Source of the DNA: JAAFIM01 sp964467315
GTDB taxonomy: Bacteria; Bacteroidota; Bacteroidia; Chitinophagales; Saprospiraceae
NCBI GenBank assembly: GCA_964467315.1
Contig: CAYXSA010000015.1
Location: 1 to 59,189, forward strand
Length of the DNA: 59,189 nt
Direction: 5' to 3'
Position 1 is the stretch's first letter. Every line of letters begins with the position of its first letter. Of this stretch, positions 57,151 through 59,189 are shown piece by piece. The notes below the pieces were generated by a model that saw only the letters and a list, made by a program, of their open reading frames with translations, searched no databases and had not been told where the DNA came from. The translations under genes and the position numbers were made by a program.

Positions 57151-58851
57151 CTAAAACTTGCTGTCGTCTATCGCATCGAGGTAAGCGCCGATTTTGGAGA
57201 TGACTTGTTCGACGGTGCCCGCTTCGAAGGGCGATTGCAGGTTGCTGCGGCGCACGAGTTCCGTAAACGGATACTGTCCGCCTAATTTGCAGAGCTGCAC
57301 GTAGTCTTTCCAAGCGCCATCGCGGTCGCTTTGGCAGCGGGTCCAAAACTGGAAGGCACAGATTTGCGCCAGCACGTAGTCGATATAATAGAAGGGCGAG
57401 CCGAAAATATGGCTTTGTTTCTGCCAAAATCCGCCTGCCTCCAAAAATGCGTTGTCGCCGTTTTCTTTATGCGGCAGATATTTGCGCTCCATATCGCGCC
57501 AAACGGCATTGCGTTCAGCGGGCGTGTACTGCGGATTTTCGTAAATGATGTGCTGAAACTCATCGACGGCGCAGCCATAGGGCAGAAAGCGCACAGCGCC
57601 CGCCAGATGCTCGAAGAAGAATTTTTCGGTATCTTCCTCAAAAAACAAGTTCATCCAAGGCCAAGTCAAAAACTCCATCGCCATAGAATGTATCTCGCAG
57701 GCTTCGTAAGTAGGCCAAAGATAATCGTATAATTCTGTGTTGTGGCTCGTTTCGTAGCATTGGAAGGCGTGCCCAGCCTCATGCGTCAGCACGGTAACGT
57801 CGTGGCTGGTGCCGTTGAAATTGGAGAAAATAAAGGGCGAGCGGTATTTGCCGCCGATAAAGGTGCAATAGCCGCCTGTTTCCTTGCCGTTTTTCGCCTC
57901 CAAATCCATGAGTTGTCTATCCGTCATAAATTTGAAGAAGGTGCGCGTTTCGGGCGATAGTTCGTTGTACATCTCCTTTGCGCGCTCTTCCATCCAAGCC
58001 GTGCCGCCTTTGGGGGTGGGGTTGCCTGTGGCGAAGCGGTAGCTTTCGTCGAAGAACATCAATTTGTCAAAACCTAAGCGCTGCGCTTGGCGCTTGTAGA
58101 GTTTTTGGGTGAGGGGCACGACGTGTTGCACGATTTGCTCGCGGAAATTGGCGACCATTTCTGCTGTATAATCGCTGCGGCGCATGCGTGCATAACCTAA
58201 GGCGACATAGTTTTTATAGCCTAATTGCTGCGCGATAGAGTGGCGGCATTTTACGAGCTGGTCGTAGATGTTTTCTACCTGCGGGGCATTTTTGGCGAAG
58301 AATCCCCATTTGGCGTTTTGTGCGGCTTGGCGGGTGGCGCGTTGGTCGCTTAGCTCCAGCGGCTCGATGGTCGATAGATTGTACTGTTTGCCCTCAAACT
58401 CTATTTCTGCCTGCGCTTTGATTTTGCGGTATTCGGTATCGAGTTTATTTTCCTCGATAAGATTACCCAAAATCGAGGGTTCAAAGGTTTTTACTGCCAA
58501 TTCGGCGAGTACAAACAATTGCTTGCCCCAGACGCGCTCCAAGTCGCCGCGATACGGCGAGGCTATTAGCGCCTGATAATACGCCGTCATTTGCTCACCC
58601 AATTCGGGGTATCGCGTATTAAAAAAGTCTATTTCTTGCTCATAAAATTTGTCTGTCGTGTCGATGGTATGCCGCACGAAGCAGATATTTTGCATCACAT
58701 CGACCTCCTCTCTCAGCTGGTCAATCGTGGCTATCACCTCGCTTTGCTGCTCGAAGCTCTTTGCCTCTTTGAATCGGCGCAGCAAGTCCGCAAATTGCGC
58801 CTTCACCTTGTCCAAGTCGGGGCGCTCATAAACATATTCGCTAAATTTCAT
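57151..58851 (-). CDS. M3-family oligoendopeptidase (PepF-like)
   Basis: A 566-residue zinc metallopeptidase. The catalytic motif HExxH is clear: LTHEAGHAFQ (His357, Glu358, His361), followed after about 25 residues by the third zinc ligand region (WPTYEACEIHSMAMEFLTWPW). The length and the N-terminal helical cap fit the oligoendopeptidase F/M3B group, which degrades short peptides in the cytoplasm; there is no signal peptide. It is monocistronic, with a putative -7 box at 58887-58894. The downstream intergenic region has short GTGAAAA direct repeats at 57105-57121. Confidence 0.95.
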   Translation of the reverse strand: MKFSEYVYERPDLDKVKAQFADLLRRFKEAKSFEQQSEVIATIDQLREEVDVMQNICFVRHTIDTTDKFYEQEIDFFNTRYPELGEQMTAYYQALIASPYRGDLERVWGKQLFVLAELAVKTFEPSILGNLIEENKLDTEYRKIKAQAEIEFEGKQYNLSTIEPLELSDQRATRQAAQNAKWGFFAKNAPQVENIYDQLVKCRHSIAQQLGYKNYVALGYARMRRSDYTAEMVANFREQIVQHVVPLTQKLYKRQAQRLGFDKLMFFDESYRFATGNPTPKGGTAWMEERAKEMYNELSPETRTFFKFMTDRQLMDLEAKNGKETGGYCTFIGGKYRSPFIFSNFNGTSHDVTVLTHEAGHAFQCYETSHNTELYDYLWPTYEACEIHSMAMEFLTWPWMNLFFEEDTEKFFFEHLAGAVRFLPYGCAVDEFQHIIYENPQYTPAERNAVWRDMERKYLPHKENGDNAFLEAGGFWQKQSHIFGSPFYYIDYVLAQICAFQFWTRCQSDRDGAWKDYVQLCKLGGQYPFTELVRRSNLQSPFEAGTVEQVISKIGAYLDAIDDSKF

Positions 58852-58886
58852 ACAGTTTGGTGTACTGGGTTTTGAAGAAACAAGCG

Positions 58887-58894
58887 CAAAGATA
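58887..58894 (-). promoter_or_regulatory. Putative -7 box of the M3 peptidase gene
   Basis: TATCTTTG on the minus strand fits TAnnTTTG, 36 bp before the ATG at 58851. The AGTTACG repeats occupy the place of the -33 region. Confidence 0.55.
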
Positions 58895-58989
58895 GCGAAG
58901 AGTTACGAGTTACGAAAACGAAGTTAACGCGAAGCGAGTTACGAATTTTCGCTATGCGTTCGCTTCGTATTCATTTTTTTATTTTTTTT

Positions 58990-59108
58990 GGGCGTGCCCG
59001 CGCCGCTAAAAAGGCGGCGCGGTCGGGCTGTTCAGGGCGCACACATTGGTGCGCCCCTACCATCCCTCACGCGAACTTTGCGCCCGCCGCAAAAAGGTTG
59101 CGGCGGGC
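58990..59108 (+). repeat. Family A intergenic repeat, copy 21
   Basis: Plus orientation. The left arm is the GCGCCGCTAAAAAGGCGGCGC type, the same as copy 14. The variable hairpin is GGGCGCACAC...GTGCGCCC, the right end is CCATCCCTCACGC and the trailing hairpin is GCCCGCCGCAA/TTGCGGCGGGC. Confidence 0.9.
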
Positions 59109-59189
59109 ATTGTATATAATCTTGCATAGGGGAGCCCTCAGGTGCGCCGCATGTAGAATTAAAATGTCGTATTATTAATGAATCCAATC

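Larger units (their letters stand above)
58852..59189. other. Intergenic region at the window end
   Basis: 338 bp upstream of the M3 peptidase gene: a -7 box, short AGTTACG repeats (58901-58942) and family A copy 21. The last 80 bp show no gene. Confidence 0.6.

Overview
The window looks like a chromosomal segment of a member of the Bacteroidota, most likely an aquatic or gliding Cytophagales-type bacterium. The reasons are several putative promoters with a TAnnTTTG -7 box, type IX secretion (T9SS) proteins (a PorW/SprE-like lipoprotein, a PorE-like TPR/PD40/OmpA protein, three stand-alone GldM C-terminal-like proteins, one substrate with a type A and one with a type B C-terminal sorting domain), many lipoproteins and secreted proteins, and a short eukaryote/archaea-like ProRS. 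No tRNA, rRNA, CRISPR array, integrase or transposase was recognised.

Layout. 1-8100 is an accessory island: a minus-strand operon of a secreted caspase-like protein, a sigma factor with extra domains and a membrane anti-sigma-like protein (2699 to 59); a plus-strand secreted caspase-SUMF/FGE fusion whose C-terminus looks hypervariable (3212-4747); a minus-strand vWA protein plus second caspase-like protein (6744 to 5087); and a third caspase-like protein (7914-6937). 8100-9653 is a compact candidate RiPP locus: a 46-codon precursor with two exact PETGG blocks and a third degenerate unit, a hairpin attenuator, a stand-alone YcaO protein and a terminator. 9731-11120 encodes a secreted unknown protein and a classical secreted caspase-like protease. 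11360-19437 holds nadC, the PorE-like protein, an LRR protein and pbpC. 19620-21972 is an overlapping AAA ATPase/RloB pair, a likely anti-phage module. 22352-31130 holds an M16 protease lipoprotein, an amidohydrolase, an AsmA-like protein and a thiolase homologue that has lost catalytic residues. 31226-33539 is the tandem array of GldM C-terminal-like proteins. 33702-36992 holds a methyltransferase and a three-gene overlapping unit of unknown function. 37216-59189 is mostly surface and secretion biology: a 1,662-residue T9SS type A substrate, proS, an M23 peptidase, PorW-like protein, esterase and other lipoproteins, a T9SS type B substrate, a MacA-like adaptor, a second LRR protein, a YbjN-like secreted protein and an M3 oligoendopeptidase.

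The feature that dominates the whole window is a family of modular, hairpin-rich intergenic repeats (family A). I count 21 copies in 59 kb, in both orientations, in nearly every gap between transcription units. Each runs from GGGCGTGCCC through a GC-rich hairpin, the block GGTCGGGCTAT and a second, exchangeable hairpin to TATCCCTCACGC. A second family (family B, built on GCCGCC/GGCGGC hairpins) occurs as inverted pairs. Translations of these repeats create many false ORFs and false N-terminal extensions, so several starts were moved downstream.

The candidates for an undescribed system are (1) the precursor/YcaO locus next to a secreted caspase-like protease, (2) the sigma-factor-linked island of secreted caspase-like proteins, and (3) the family A repeats. 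Functions are inferred from motifs read by eye; no database search was run.
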